Shown one piece after another: positions 24,291-48,294 of a DNA stretch of 64,000 nt; positions within the stretch are counted from its first letter, which is position 1; every line of letters starts with the position of its first letter. Source of the DNA: Panulirus ornatus (taxonomy: Eukaryota > Arthropoda > Malacostraca > Decapoda > Palinuridae); contig NC_092235.1 in assembly GCF_036320965.1 (NCBI RefSeq), forward strand, positions 10,735,546-10,799,545, written 5' to 3'. The notes under the pieces are model-generated. The model worked only from the letters and a program-made list of their open reading frames with translations. It searched no databases and was not told the DNA's origin. The position numbers and the translations under genes were made by a program.

Positions 24291-25360
24291 TATATACATA
24301 TATGTATACAAAGACATATACACATTTACATAATTCATTCTTGATGCTTATATTCATTCCCGTCGCCACGCCGCCACACATGAAACGACAACCCCCCCCT
24401 CTCCCCGCATGCGCGCGAGGTAGCGCTAGGGAAAGACAACAAAAGCCACATTCGTTCACACTCAGTCTCTAGCTGTCATGAATATTGCACCGAAACCACA
24501 GCTCTCTTTCCAAATCCAGGCCCCACAGAACTTTCCATGGTTTACCCCAGACGCTTCACATGCCATGGTTCAATCCATTGACAGCACGTCGACCCCGGTA
24601 TACCACATCGTTCCAATTCACTCTATTCCTTGCACGCCTTTCACCCTCCTGCATGTTCAGGCCCCAATCGCTCAAAATCTTTTTCACTCCATCTTTCCAC
24701 CTCCAATTTGGTCTCCTACTTCCATTTCAAAACACCCTCTTCAGCTCTCTTTTTATTACCACACATCTCTCTTAACCTTTTAATACTTACTCGATCAAAC
24801 CACCGCACACCACATATTGTCCTTTAACATCTCATTCCCAAAACATCCACTCCCCTCCGCACAACTCTATCTATGGCCCACGCCTCGCAACCATATAACA
24901 TTGTTGGAACCACTATTTCTTCAAACATACCCATTTTTGCTTTCCAAGATAACGTTCTCGACTTCAACACATTTTTCAATGCTCCCGGAACTTTCACCCC
25001 CTATGATTTTCTTCCGCTTCCATGGTTCCATCCGGTGTCAAATCCACTCTCGGATATCTAAAACACTTCTCTTCCTCCAGTTTTTCTCCATCAAAACTTA
25101 CCTCCCAACTGACTTGTCCTTCAACCCTACTGTACCTAATAACCTTGCTCTTATTCACTTTTACTCTCAGCTTTCTTCTTTCACACACTTTACCAAAACT
25201 CAGTCACCAGCTTCTGCAATTTCTCAACGGAAAATCAGCCACCATCGCTGTATCATCGGCGAAACAGAACTGACTCACTTCCCAAGCTCTCTCATCCACA
25301 GCAGACTGCATACTTGCCCGTCTCTCGTAAACTTTGGCATTCACCTCCCTCACAACCCCA
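24291..25360 (-). pseudogene. R13: old RTE-like LINE, minus strand, residues about 708-998
   Basis: A decayed long-form copy. Part of the C-terminal domain is lost (internal deletion near 24720), the coding sequence is broken into short frames (25188-24994 with [14 protein letters not shown]; 25476-25204 overlaps the joint) and FADD remains as FADDTAMVAD. Its truncated 5' end meets the 5' end of R14 directly at about 25360. Confidence 0.8.
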
Positions 25361-27362
25361 GATTGGGGGTGTCTAAATGTGTGTGGATGTAACCAAGATG
25401 AGAAAAAAGAAGAGATAGGTAGCATGTTTGAGGAAAGGAACCTGGATGTTTTGGCTCTGAGTGAAACGAAGCTCAAGGGTAAAAGGGAAGAGTGGTTTGG
25501 GAGTGTTTGAAGAGTAAAGTCAGGGGTTGGTGAGAGGACAAGAGCAAGGGAAGGAGTAGCACTACTCCTGAAACAGGAGTGGCGGGAGTATGTGATAGAG
25601 TGTAAGAAAGTAAACTCTAGATTAATATGGGTGAAACTGAAAGTGGATGGAGAGAGATGGGTGATTATTGGTGCATATGCACCTGGGCATGAGAAGAAAG
25701 ATCATGAGAGGCAAGTGTTTTGGGAGCAGCTGAATGAGTGTGTTAGTGGTTTTGATGCACGAGACCGGGTCATAGTGATGGGTGATTTGAATGCAAAGGT
25801 GAGTAATGTGGCAGTTGAGGGAGTTATTGGTGTACATTGGGTGTTCAGTGTTGTAAATGGAAATGGTGAAGAGCTTGAAGATTTGTGTGCTGTAAAAGGA
25901 CTGGTGATTGGGAATATCTGGTTTAAAAGGAGAGATATACATAAGTATACATATATAAGTAGAAGAGACGGCCAGAGAGCGTTATTGGATTACGTGTTAA
26001 TTGATAGCCGCGTGAAAGAGACACTTTTTGATGTTAATGTGCTGAGAGGTGCAACTGGAGGGATGTCTGACCATTATCTTGTGGAGGCGAAGGTGAAGAT
26101 TTGTAGAGGTTTTCAGAAAAGAAGAGAGAATTTTGGGGTGAAGAGAGTGGTATGTGTAAGTGAGCTTAGGAAGGAGCCTTGTTTGAGGAAGTACCAGGAG
26201 AGACTGAGTGCAGAATGGAAAATGGTGAGAACAAAGGACGTAAGGGGAGTGGGGGAGGAATGGGATGTATTTAGGGAAGCAGTGATGGCTTGTGCAAAAG
26301 ATGCTTGCGGCATGAGAAGTGTGGGAGGTGGGCAGATTAGAAAGGGTAGTGAGTGGTGGGATGAAGAAGTAACATTATTAGTGAAAGAGAAGAGAGAGGC
26401 ATTTGGACGATTTTTGCAGGGAAATAGTGCAAATAGTGCAGGCAGGAAGTAAAGAAACAGGTGCAAGAGCTTAAAAAGAGGGAAAATGAGAGTTGGGGTG
26501 AGCGAGTATCATTAAATTTTAGGGAAAATAAAAAGATGTTTTGGAAGGAGGTAAACAAAGTGCGTAAGACAAGAAAACAAATGGGAACATCGGTGTAGTG
26601 GGGTCAATGGGGAGATAATAACAAGTAGTGGTGATGTGAGAAGGAGATGGAGTGAGTATTTTGAAGGTTTGTTAAATGTGTTAAATGATAGAGTGGCAGA
26701 TATAGGGTGTTTTGGCCGAGGTTGTGTGCAAAGTGAGAGGGTTAGGGAGAATGATTTGGTAAACAGAGAGTAGGTGTAAAAGCTTTGCAGAAGATGAAAG
26801 CCGGTAAGGCAGCAGGTTTGGATGGTATTGCAGTGGAATCTATTACAAAAGGGGGGTGACTGTGTTGTTGACTGGTTGGTAAGGTTATTTAATGTATGTA
26901 TGACTCATGGTGAGGTGCCTGAGGATTGGCGGAATGCGTGCATAGTGCCATTGTACAAAGGGAAAGGGGATAAGAGTGAGTGCTCAAATTACAGAGGTAT
27001 AAGTTTGTTGAGTATTCCTGGGAAATTATATGGGAGGGTATTGATTGAGAGAGTGAAGGCATGTACAGAGCATCAGATTGGGGAAGAGCAGTGCGGTTTC
27101 AGAAGTGGTAGAGGATGTGTGGATCAGGTGTTTGCTTTGAAGAATGTATGTGAGAAATACTTAAATAAACAAATGGATTTGTATGTAGCATTTATGGATC
27201 TGGAGAAGGCATATGATAGAGTTAATAGAGATGCTGTGTGGAAGGTATTAAGAATATATGGTGTGGGAGGCAAGTTGTTAGAAGCACTGAAAAGATTTTT
27301 CGAGGATGTTAGGCATGAATGAATTATGTGCATGTGTATATATGCATATGTCTTTGTATGCT
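25361..27362 (+). pseudogene. R14: RTE-like LINE, residues 19-677, joined to 3' UTR by an internal deletion
   Basis: It starts at the LNVCGCN endonuclease motif. Frameshifts or stops break it near 25508, 26450, 26596, 26773 and 26850. Endonuclease motifs [13 protein letters not shown] and SDHY are present (open part 25592-26452), and the RT part has [11 protein letters not shown] and [11 protein letters not shown] (26822-27322). At about 27317 the coding sequence jumps directly into long-form 3' UTR (GAATTATGTGCATG), so the catalytic FADD and everything to the stop are deleted. Confidence 0.83.
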
Positions 27363-27580
27363 TATTTTTAATAATATTCGCCACTTTCCGCGTTAGCGAG
27401 GTAGCGTTAAGAACAGAGGACTGGGCCTTTCAGGGAATATCCTCATTTGGCCCACTTCTCTGTTCCTTCTTTTGGAAAATTAAAAACGAGAGGGGAGGAT
27501 TTCCAGCCCCCCGCTCCCTTCCCTTTTAGTCGCCTTTTACGACACGCAGGGAATATGTGGGAAGTATTCTTTCTCCCCTA
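27363..27580 (-). mobile_element. S05: LINE-derived SINE-like unit, 5' end slightly truncated
   Basis: Minus-strand unit with the stem-loop at about 27392-27410. Its 5' end stops at CTCCCCTAT, about 13 bp short of the usual CCCCAGGGATAA, and joins P04. It may alternatively be the tail of R14 itself, because the two share the terminal stem-loop and abut without TA, but their orientations are opposite. Confidence 0.7.
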
Positions 27581-27582
27581 TA

Positions 27583-28012
27583 TACTATGATTATTGTACT
27601 GACTGGAGTAATGCCATCTCAGTTATTAACTCTAACTCCAGTACCACGAGAAATATCATTGAATCTCTGATTATCAAATACACTAAGAATTACAATCTTT
27701 ATATTAGTGATGGTCTATACAAATTGGATAACTTTATTGCTGATAAAATTTGAAAACAATTCACCTTCTTGTCCACATAATAAGTTTGATGCGCTCGTTG
27801 TCTGTCTTGGTCAATCACATGTTTACCAAATGGCGTCCTAGCTTCGTCTCTTCATTGTATGTGAAGTGACTGTTATTTCTCTCTTGTGTCTCCCCTGATG
27901 ATGTGATTATTACACGAAAGTGCACTTGGGAACTTTTCGTGTTTCATTTTCTCCGTGGACTCATAGGAATATCTTGATCACGCGCAAAATTGTGATCCTT
28001 TCCAATATATAT
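27583..28012 (+). pseudogene. P04: 3' fragment of a Penelope-like element
   Basis: It begins inside the GIY-YIG region (NYDYCTDWSNAIS) and runs through the C-terminal KNYNL segment, a decayed stop region and the complete non-coding 3' end with hammerhead and terminal hairpin GATCACGCG...GTGATC. The coding part has a premature stop (TGA near 27751). Confidence 0.8.
27891..27931 (+). ncRNA. Type I hammerhead ribozyme motif of P04, all core elements kept
   Basis: The 41-nt motif has helix I TCCC (27891-27894) with GGGA (27928-27931), core CTGATGA (27895-27901), helix II GTG/CAC with a 7-nt loop and one unpaired U, GAAA (27916-27919), and a very short helix III AG-TGCA-CT. Predicted cleavage follows U27927. 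Hammerheads with short helix III are known from Penelope-like retroelements. The unpaired U beside the core and the 3-bp helix II leave the activity of the monomer uncertain. Confidence 0.62.
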
Positions 28013-36739
<8,727 letters not shown>

Positions 36740-36796
<57 letters not shown>

Positions 36797-36806
36797 ACAT
36801 ATATAC
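36740..36806. repeat. (TA)n microsatellite, about 67 bp
   Basis: TA run ending in TGTATACATATATAC next to R18. Confidence 0.95.
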
Positions 36807-37116
36807 CGCTAGGCTGAGTGTAAACGATTGTGGCCTTTGTTGTCTTCTTCTAGCACTTCCTCGCGCGCGTAGAGGGAGAGGGGGTTGTCATTTCATGTGT
36901 GCCAGGGTGGCGACGAGAATGAATAAAGGCAGTAAGTATGAATTATGTACATGGGTACATATGCATATGTTTCTGTATACGTTGAAATGTATAAGTATGT
37001 AAATGTGAGTGTGTGGACGTGTATGTATATACATGCATATGTGGGTGGATTGGGTCATTCTTTCGTCTGTTTCCTGGCGCTACCTCGCTAAGGCGGCAGA
37101 AAGCGACAAAGTGTAA
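36807..37116 (+). mobile_element. R18: 3' UTR-only fragment of the long-form RTE-like LINE
   Basis: Contains both stem-loop-like boxes of the long UTR: TCTAGCACTTCCTCGC at about 36850 and the terminal GCTACCTCGCTAAGGCGG at about 37079-37096. No coding sequence. Confidence 0.78.
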
Positions 37117-37489
37117 TAGATAGTTTCTCACATGAATCCGCCACCAGCGCTGAATCATCAGCGAAAAGCAACTGACTCACTTACCAAGCTCTCTCATCCA
37201 CAACAGACTGCAAACTTGCCCCTCTTTCCAAAACTCTTGCATTTACCTCCCTAACAACCCCATCCATAAACAAATTAAACAACCATGGAGACATCACACA
37301 CCCCTGCCGGAAACCTACATTCACTGAGAACCAATCACTTTCCTCTCTACCTACACGTGCAGATGCCTTCCATCCACGATAAAAACTTTTCACTGCTTCT
37401 AACAACTTGCCTCCCACACCATATATTCTTAATACCTTCCACAGAGCATCTCTATCAACTCTATTATATGCCTTCTCCAGATCCATAAA
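37117..37489 (-). pseudogene. R19: inverted RT segment, residues 634-757
   Basis: Minus-strand frame 37486-37181 with [24 protein letters not shown] and, beyond it, a decayed FADD region (SALVADS changed near 37150). It has no 3' UTR. It joins R20, which begins at residue 866 on the plus strand, directly at ATG-TTGTATGG. The arrangement equals a 5'-inverted insertion with loss of residues 758-865 at the inversion point. Confidence 0.82.
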
Positions 37490-38339
37490 TGTTGTATGGT
37501 TGCGAGGCGTGGGCTATGGATAGAGTTGTGCGCAGGAGGGTGGATGTGCTGGAAATGAGATGTTTGAGGACAATATGTGGTGTGAGGTGGTTTGATCGAG
37601 TAAATAATAATAGGGTAAGAGAGATGTGTGGTAAAAGAAAGAGTGTGGTTGAGAGAGCAGAAGAGGGTGTTTTGAAATGGTTTGGTCACATGCAGAGAAT
37701 GAGTGAGGAAAGATTGACCAAGAGGTTATATGTGTCAATGGTGGAGGGAACGAGGGGAAGTGGGAAACCAAATTGGAGGTGGAAAGATGGAGTGAAAAAG
37801 ATTTTGAGGGATCGTGGCCTGAACACCCAGGAGAGTGAAAGGCGTGCAAGGAATAGAGTGAATTGGAACGATGTGGTATACCGGGGTCGACGTGCTGTCA
37901 ATGGATTGAACCAGGGCATGTGAAGCGCCTGGGGTAAACCATGGAAAGTTCTGTGAGGCCTGGATGTGGAAAGGGAGCTGTGGTTTCGGTGCATTATTAC
38001 ATGACAGCTAGAGACTGAGTGTGAACGAATGGGGCCTTTGTTGTCTTCCTAGCGCTACCCCGCACACATGAGGGGGGAGGAGGTTGTTATTTCATGTGTT
38101 GCGGGGTGGCGATGGGAATGAATAAAGGCAGACAGTATAAATTATGTACATGTGTGTATATGTATATGTCTGTGTGTGTATATATATGTATACGTTGAGA
38201 TGTATAGGTATGTATATTTGTGTGTGTGGACGTGTATGTATATACATGTGTATGTGGGTGGGTTGGGCCATTCTTTCGTCTGTTTCCTTGCGCTACCTCG
38301 CTAACGCGGGGACAGCGACAAAGCAAATAAAAAAAAGAT
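37490..38339 (+). pseudogene. R20: 3' segment of an RTE-like LINE, residues 866-998, long 3' UTR
   Basis: Open from [14 protein letters not shown] to 37923, 8 codons past a changed stop (CGA instead of TGA, as in R11). The long 3' UTR (37924-38339) has both boxes and ends AAAGCAAATAAAAAAAAG. It pairs with R19 as one probable insertion. Confidence 0.84.
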
Positions 38340-41812
<3,473 letters not shown>

Positions 41813-41900
41813 TATACATATATATATACATATACACACACACACACATACACACACATACGCACATACACACACACACACACACATACATATATATACA
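41813..41900. repeat. Mixed TA/CA microsatellite
   Basis: Irregular run of CACACA, TACACA and TATACA units directly at the 5' end of R21. Confidence 0.9.
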
Positions 41901-42026
41901 TATGAAAAATGTAAGAAACAATTTAGAAAACAAACTTTTAGCTTGAAATGAATGAAAAAAATGAATGTCACATAATGGTTCAACCTCTGGCTATGGAAAA
42001 GGAAATGTACAATTTATTCACACATA

Positions 42027-42042
<16 letters not shown>
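41901..42042. other. Short unassigned sequence and TA run
   Basis: About 120 bp of A-rich single-copy-looking sequence with no ORF or repeat match inside this window, then 20 bp of TA (42023-42042) before the A-rich tail of R22. Confidence 0.6.
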
Positions 42043-42058
<16 letters not shown>

Positions 42059-43723
42059 GTTTTGTCGCTGTCTCCCGCGTTTGCGAGGTAGCGCAAGGAA
42101 ACAGACGAAAGAAATGGCCCAACCCACCCCCATACACATGTATATACATACGTCCACACACGCAAATATACATACCTACACAGCTTTCCATGGTTTACCC
42201 CAGACGCTTCACATGCCCTGATTTAATCCACTGACAGCACGTCAACCCCGGTATACCACATCGCTCCAATTCACTCTATTCCTTGCCCTCCTTTCACCCT
42301 CCTGCATGTTCAGGCCCCGATCACACAAAATCTTTTTCACTCCATCTTTCCACCTCCAATTTGGTCTCCCTCTTCTCCTCGTTCCCTACACCTCCGACAC
42401 ATATATCCTCTTGGTCAATCTTTCCTCACTCATTCTCTCTATGTGCCCAAACCATTTCAAAACACCCTTTTCTGCTCTCTCAACCACGCTCTTTTTATTT
42501 CCACACATCTCTCTTACCCTTACGTTACTTACTCGATCAAACCTCCTCACACCACACATTGTCCTCAAACATCTCATTTCCAGCACATCCATCCTCCTGC
42601 ACACCACTCTATCCATAGCCCACGCCTCGCAACCATACAACATTGTTGGAACCACTATTCCTTCAAACATACCCATTTTTGCTTTCCGAGATAATGTTCT
42701 CGACTTCCACACATTCTTCAAGGCTCCCAGAATTTTCGCCCCCTCCCCCATCCTATGATCCACTTCCGCTTCCATGGTTCCATCCGCTGCCAGATCCACT
42801 CCTAGATATCTAAAACACTTCACTTCCTCCAGTTTTTCTCCATTCAAACTCACCTCCCAATTGACTTGACCCTCAACCCTACTGTACCTAATAACCTTGC
42901 TCTTATTCACATTTACTCTTAACTTTCTTCTTTCACACACTTTACCAAACTCAGTCACCAGCTTCTGCAGTTTCTCACATGAATCAGCCACCAGCGCTGT
43001 ATCATCAGCGAACAACAACTGACTCACTTCCCAAGCTCTCTCATCCCCAACAGACTTCATACTTGCCCCTCTTTCCAAAACTCTTGCATTCACCTCCCTA
43101 ACAACCCCATCCATAAACAAATTAAACAACCATGGAGACATCACGCACCCCTGCCGCAAACCTACATTCACTGAGAACCAATCACTTTCCTCTCTTCCTA
43201 CACGTACACATGCCTTACATCCTCGATAAAAACTTTTCACTGCTTCTAACAACTTGCCTCCCACACCATATATTCTTAATACCTTCCACAGAGCATCTCT
43301 ATCAACTCTATCATATGCCTTCTCCAGATCCATAAATGCTACATATAAATCCATTTGCTTTTCTAAGTATTTCTCACATACATTCTTCAAAGCAAACACC
43401 TGATCCACACATCCTCTACCACTTCTGAAACCACACTGCTCTTCCCCAATCTGATGCTCTGTACATGCCTTCACCCTTTCAATCAATACCCTCCCATATG
43501 ATTTACCAGGAATACTCAACAAACTTATACCTCTGTAATTTGAGCACTCACTCTTATCCCCTTTGCCTTTGTACAATGGCACTATGCACGCATTCCGCCA
43601 ATCCTCAGGCACCTCACCATGAGTCATACATACATTAAATAACCTTACCAACCAGTCAACAATACAGTCACCCCCTTTTTTAATAAATTCCACTGCAATA
43701 CCATCCAAACCTGCTGCCTTGCA
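42043..43723 (-). pseudogene. R22: 5'-truncated RTE-like LINE with one nonsense codon, minus strand
   Basis: Residues 506-998. Open from 43708 to 42386, where GAG in SEVEGT is changed to TAG; the frame then continues to the normal stop at about 42245. Short-form 3' UTR. Its 5' end joins R23 directly at GCAGG (43721-43725), head to head, without TA. Confidence 0.87.
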
Positions 43724-44969
43724 GGAAACAGGAGTTGTGGGAGTATGTGATAGAATGTAAGAAAGTAAATTCTCGATTAATATGGGTAAAACTGAAAGTT
43801 GATGGAGAGAGATGGGTGATTATTGGTGCATATGCACCTGGGCATGAGAAGAAAGATCATGAGAGGCAAGTGTTTTGGGAGCAGCTGAATGAGTGTGTTA
43901 GTGGTTTTGATGCACGAGACCGGGTTATAGTGATGGGTGATTTGAATGCAAAGGTGAGTAATGTGGCAGTTGAGGGAATAATTGGTATACATGGGGTGTT
44001 CAGTGTTGTAAATGGAAATGGTGAAGAGCTTGTAGATTTATGTGCTGAAAAAGGACTGATGATTGGGAATACCTGGTTTAAAAAGCGAGATATACATAAG
44101 TATACTTATGTAAGTAGGAGAGATGGCCAGAGAGCGTTATTGGATTACGTGTTAATTGACAGGCGCGCGAAAGAGAGACTTTTGGATGTTAATGTGCTGA
44201 TAGGTGCAACTGGAGGGATGTCTGATCATTAGCTTGTGGAGGCTAAGGTGAAGATTTGTATGGGTTTTCAGAAAAGAAGAGTGAATGTTGGGGTGAAGAG
44301 GGTGGTGAGAGTAAGTGAGCTTGGGAAGGAGACCTGTGTGAGGAAGTACCAGGAGAGACTGAGTACAGAATGGAAAAAGTTGAGAACAATGGAAGTAAGG
44401 GGTGTGGGGGAGGAATGGGATGTATTTAGGGAATCAGTGATGGATTGCGTAAAAGATGCTTGTGGTATGAGAAGAGTGGGAGATGGGTTGATTAGAAACG
44501 GTAGTGAGTGGTGGGATGAAGAAGTAAGAGTATTAGTGAAAGAGAAGAGAGAGGCATTTGGACGATTTTTGCAGGGAAAAAATGGAATTGAGTGGGAGAT
44601 GTATAAAAGAAAGAGACAGGAGGTCAAGAGAAAGGTGCAAGAGGTGAAAAAAAGGGCAAATGAGAGTTGGGATGAGAGAGAGTCTTTAAATTTTTAGGGA
44701 GAATAAAAAGATGTTCTGGAAGGAGGTAAATAAAGTGCGTAAGACAAGGGAGCAAATGGGAACTTCAGTGAAGGGCGCAAATGGGGAGGTGATAACAAGT
44801 AGTGGTGATGTGAGAAGGAGGTGGAGTAAGTATTTTGAAGGTTTGTTGAATGTGTTTGATGATAGAGTGGCAGATATAAGGAGTTTTGGTCGAGGTGGTG
44901 TGCAAAGTGAGAGGGTTAGGGAAAATGATTTGGTAAACAGAGAAGAGGTAGTAAAAGCTTTGCGGAAGA

Positions 44970-44973
<4 letters not shown>
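43724..44973 (+). pseudogene. R23: RTE-like LINE segment, residues 89-503, plus strand
   Basis: It starts at [12 protein letters not shown] in the endonuclease and has [13 protein letters not shown] and LLDYVLID. In-frame TAG replaces TAT after SDH (44230), and an extra T near 44693 shifts the frame at SLNF. It stops at LRKMN where a TA array begins. R24 resumes at residue 663, so 159 residues are replaced by 83 bp of TA. Confidence 0.86.

Positions 44974-45056
<83 letters not shown>
44974..45056. repeat. (TA)n microsatellite inside an RTE-like LINE, 83 bp
   Basis: TA run that takes the place of codons 504-662 between R23 and R24. Its left edge grows out of AAGATGAA-TATA, its right edge enters at TATAGTTGTTAG. 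Confidence 0.95.
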
Positions 45057-45060
<4 letters not shown>

Positions 45061-46269
45061 GTTAGAAGCAGTGAAAAGTTTTTATCGAGGATGTAAGGCA
45101 TGTGTACGTGTAGGAAGAGAGGAAAGTGATTGGTTCTCAGTGAATGTAGGTTTGCGGCAGGGGTGTGTGATGTCTCCATGGTTGTTTAATTTGTTTATGG
45201 ATGGGGTTGTTAGGGAGGTAAATGCAAGAGTCTTGGAAAGAGGGGCAAGTATGAAGTCTGTTGGGGATGAGAGAGCTTGGGAAGTGAGTCAGTTGTTGTT
45301 CGCTGATGATACAGCGCTGGTGGCGGATTCATGTGAGAAACTGCAGAAGCTGGTGACGGAGTTTGGTAAAGTGTGTGGAAGAAGAAAGTTAAGAGTAAAT
45401 GTGAATAAGAGCAAGGTTATTAGGTACAGTAGGGTTGAGGGTCAAGTCAATTGGGAGGTGAGTTTGAATGGTGAAAAACTGGAGGAAGTGAAGTGTTTTA
45501 GATATCTGGGAGTGGATCTGTCAGCGGATGGAACCATGGAAGCGGAAGTGGATCATAGGGTGGGGGAGGGGGCGAAAATTTTGGGAGCCTTGAAAAATGT
45601 GTGGAAGTCGAGAACATTATCCCGGAAAGCAAAAATGGGTATGTTTGAAGGAATAGTAGTTCCAACAATGTTGTATGGTTGCGAGGCGTGGGCTATGGAT
45701 AGAGTTGTGCGCAGGAGGATGGATGTGCTGGAAATGAGATGTTTGAGGACAATGTGTGGTGTGAGGTGGTTTGATCGAGTAAGTAACGTAAGGGTAAGAG
45801 AGATGTGTGGAAATAAAAAGAGCGTGGTTGAGAGAGCAGAAGAGGGTGTTTTGAAATGGTTTGGGCACATGGAGAGAATGAGTGAGGAAAGATTGACCAA
45901 GAGGATATATGTGTCGGAGGTGGAGGGAACGAGGAGAAGAGGGAGACCAAATTGGAGGTGGAAAGATGGAGTGAAAAGGATTTTGTGTGATCGGGGCCTG
46001 AACATGCAGGAGGGTGAAAGGAGGGCAAGGAATAGAGTGAATTGGAGCGATGTGGTATACAGGGGTTGACGTGCTGTCAGTGGATTGAATCAAGGCATGT
46101 GAAGCGTCCGGGGTAAACCATGGAAAGCTGTGTAGGTATGTATATTTCCGTGTGTGGACGTGTGTATGTACATGTGTATGGGGGGGGTTGGGCCATTTCT
46201 TTCGTCTGTTTCCTTGCGCTACCTCGCAAACGCGGGAGACAGCGACAAAGTCTAAAAAAAAAAAAAAAG

Positions 46270-46272
<3 letters not shown>
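45057..46272 (+). pseudogene. R24: 5'-truncated RTE-like LINE, open to the normal stop
   Basis: Residues 663-998 in one frame to the stop at 46069, with [25 protein letters not shown] and the C-terminal domain. Short-form 3' UTR and A-rich tail. Nearly identical to R03 and R04 (shared LSADG and the GTGACGGAG third-codon variants with R03). Confidence 0.88.

Positions 46273-46349
<77 letters not shown>
46273..46349. repeat. (TA)n microsatellite, about 77 bp
   Basis: TA run shared by the tails of R24 (plus strand) and S06 (minus strand): both 3' ends point into it. Confidence 0.95.
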
Positions 46350-46351
<2 letters not shown>

Positions 46352-46601
46352 TTTTCTTTCAAACTATTCGCCATTTCCCGCGTTAGCGAGGTAGCGTTGA
46401 GAACAGAGGACTGGGCCTTTGAGGGAACATCCTCACCTGGCCCCCCTCTCTGTTCCTTCTTTTGGAAAAATAAAAAAAAACAAAAAAAAAAAACGAGAGG
46501 GGAGGATTTCCAGCCACCTGCTCCCTCCCCTTTTAGTCGCCTTCTACGACACGCAGAGAATACGTGGGAAGCATTCTTTCTCCCCTATCCACAGGGATAG
46601 A
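46350..46601 (-). mobile_element. S06: LINE-derived SINE-like unit
   Basis: Complete minus-strand unit with an extended A/C-rich stretch (46468-46493) in place of the usual T-run, and CCACAGGGATAG at its 5' end. Confidence 0.75.
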
Positions 46602-46610
46602 AATTATATA

Positions 46611-46694
<84 letters not shown>
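46602..46694. repeat. (TA)n microsatellite, about 93 bp
   Basis: TA run between the 5' end of S06 and the tail of R25. Confidence 0.95.
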
Positions 46695-46698
<4 letters not shown>

Positions 46699-48276
46699 TT
46701 TATTCTGCTTTGTTGCTGTCTCCCGCGCCTGCGAGGTAGCACAAGGAAACAGATGAAAGAAATCGCCCAACCCACTCCCACACACATGCGCACACACACA
46801 CGTCCACACATACAGACCCACACGTCCCAACGTACACACACAGACACACACATATACACACATGCACACAATTCACACTGTCTGCCCCTACTCACCCCCA
46901 TCGCCACCCCGCCACACACGGAATAACATCCCCCTCCCCCCTAATGTGTGCCAGGAAAAGACAACAAAGGCAACATTTGCTCACACTCAGTCTCTAGCTG
47001 TCATGTAATAATGCCCGAAACCACAGCTCCCTTTCCACATCCAGGACCCACAGAAATTTGCATGGATTACCCCAGACGCTTCACATGCCCTGATTCAATC
47101 CATTGACAGCACGTCGACCCCGGTATACCACATCGATCCAATTCACTCTATTCCTTGCCCGCCTTTCACCCTCCTGCATGTTCAGGCCCCGATCACTCAA
47201 AATCTTTTTCACTCCATCTTTCCACCTCCAATTTGGTCTCCCACTTCTCCTCGTTCCCTCCACCTCCGACACATATATCCTCTTGGTCAATGTTTCCTCA
47301 CTCATTCTCTCCATGTGACCAAATCATTTCAAAACACCCTCTTCTCCTCTCTCAACCACGATCTTTTTATTTCCACACATCTCTCTTACCCTTACATTAC
47401 TTACTCGATCAAACCACCTAACACCACTTATTGTCCTCAAACATCTCATTTCCAGCACATCCACCCTCCTGCGCACAACTCTATCCATAGCCGATGCCTC
47501 GCAACCATACAACATTGTTGAAACCACTATTCTTTCAAAAATACCCATTTTTGCTTTCCGAGATAATGTTCTCGACTTCCACACATTCTTCAAGGCTCCA
47601 AGGATTTTCGCCCCCTCCCCCACTCTATGATTTACTTCCGCTTCCATGGTTCCATCCACTGCCAGATCCACTCCCAGATATCTAAAACACTTTACTTCCA
47701 CCAGTTTTTCTCCATTCAAACTTACCTCCCAGTTGACTTGACCCTCAACCCTACTGTAACTAATAACCTTGCTCTTATTCACATTTACTCTTAACTTTCT
47801 TCTTTCACACACTTTACCAAACTCAGTCACCAGCTTCTGCAGTTTCTCACATGAATCAGCCACCAGCGCTGTATCATCAGCGAACAACAACTGACTCACT
47901 TCCCAAGCTCTCTCATCCCCAACAGACTGCATACTTGCCCCTCTCTCCAAAACTCTTGCATTCCCCTCCCTAACAACCCCATCCATAAACAAATCAAACA
48001 ACCATGGAGACATCACACACCCCTGCCGCAAACCTACATTCACTGAGAACCAATCACTTTACTCTCTTCCTACATGTACACATGTCTTACATCCTCGATA
48101 AAAACTTTTCACTGCTTCTAACAACTTGCCTCCCACACCAGATCCATAAATGCTACATACAAATCCATTTGCTTTTCTGAGTATTTCTCACATACATTCT
48201 TCAAAGCAAACACCTGATCCACACATCCTCTACCACTTCTGAAACCACACTGCTCTTCCCAACTAAAACACCCTAT
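46695..48276 (-). pseudogene. R25: RTE-like LINE with long 3' UTR and internal deletions, minus strand
   Basis: The 3' UTR at 46695-47080 is a diverged long form. C-terminal domain 47314-47081, RT part 48043-47324 ([11 protein letters not shown] intact). A stretch of about 72 bp is missing at 48140 (from the YGVGG region to FMDLE), and after [11 protein letters not shown] the sequence jumps at about 48262 to the IGCFGRG region (about residue 470) before ending in TA. There are therefore two internal deletions. Confidence 0.84.
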
Positions 48277-48294
48277 ATATATATATATATATAT

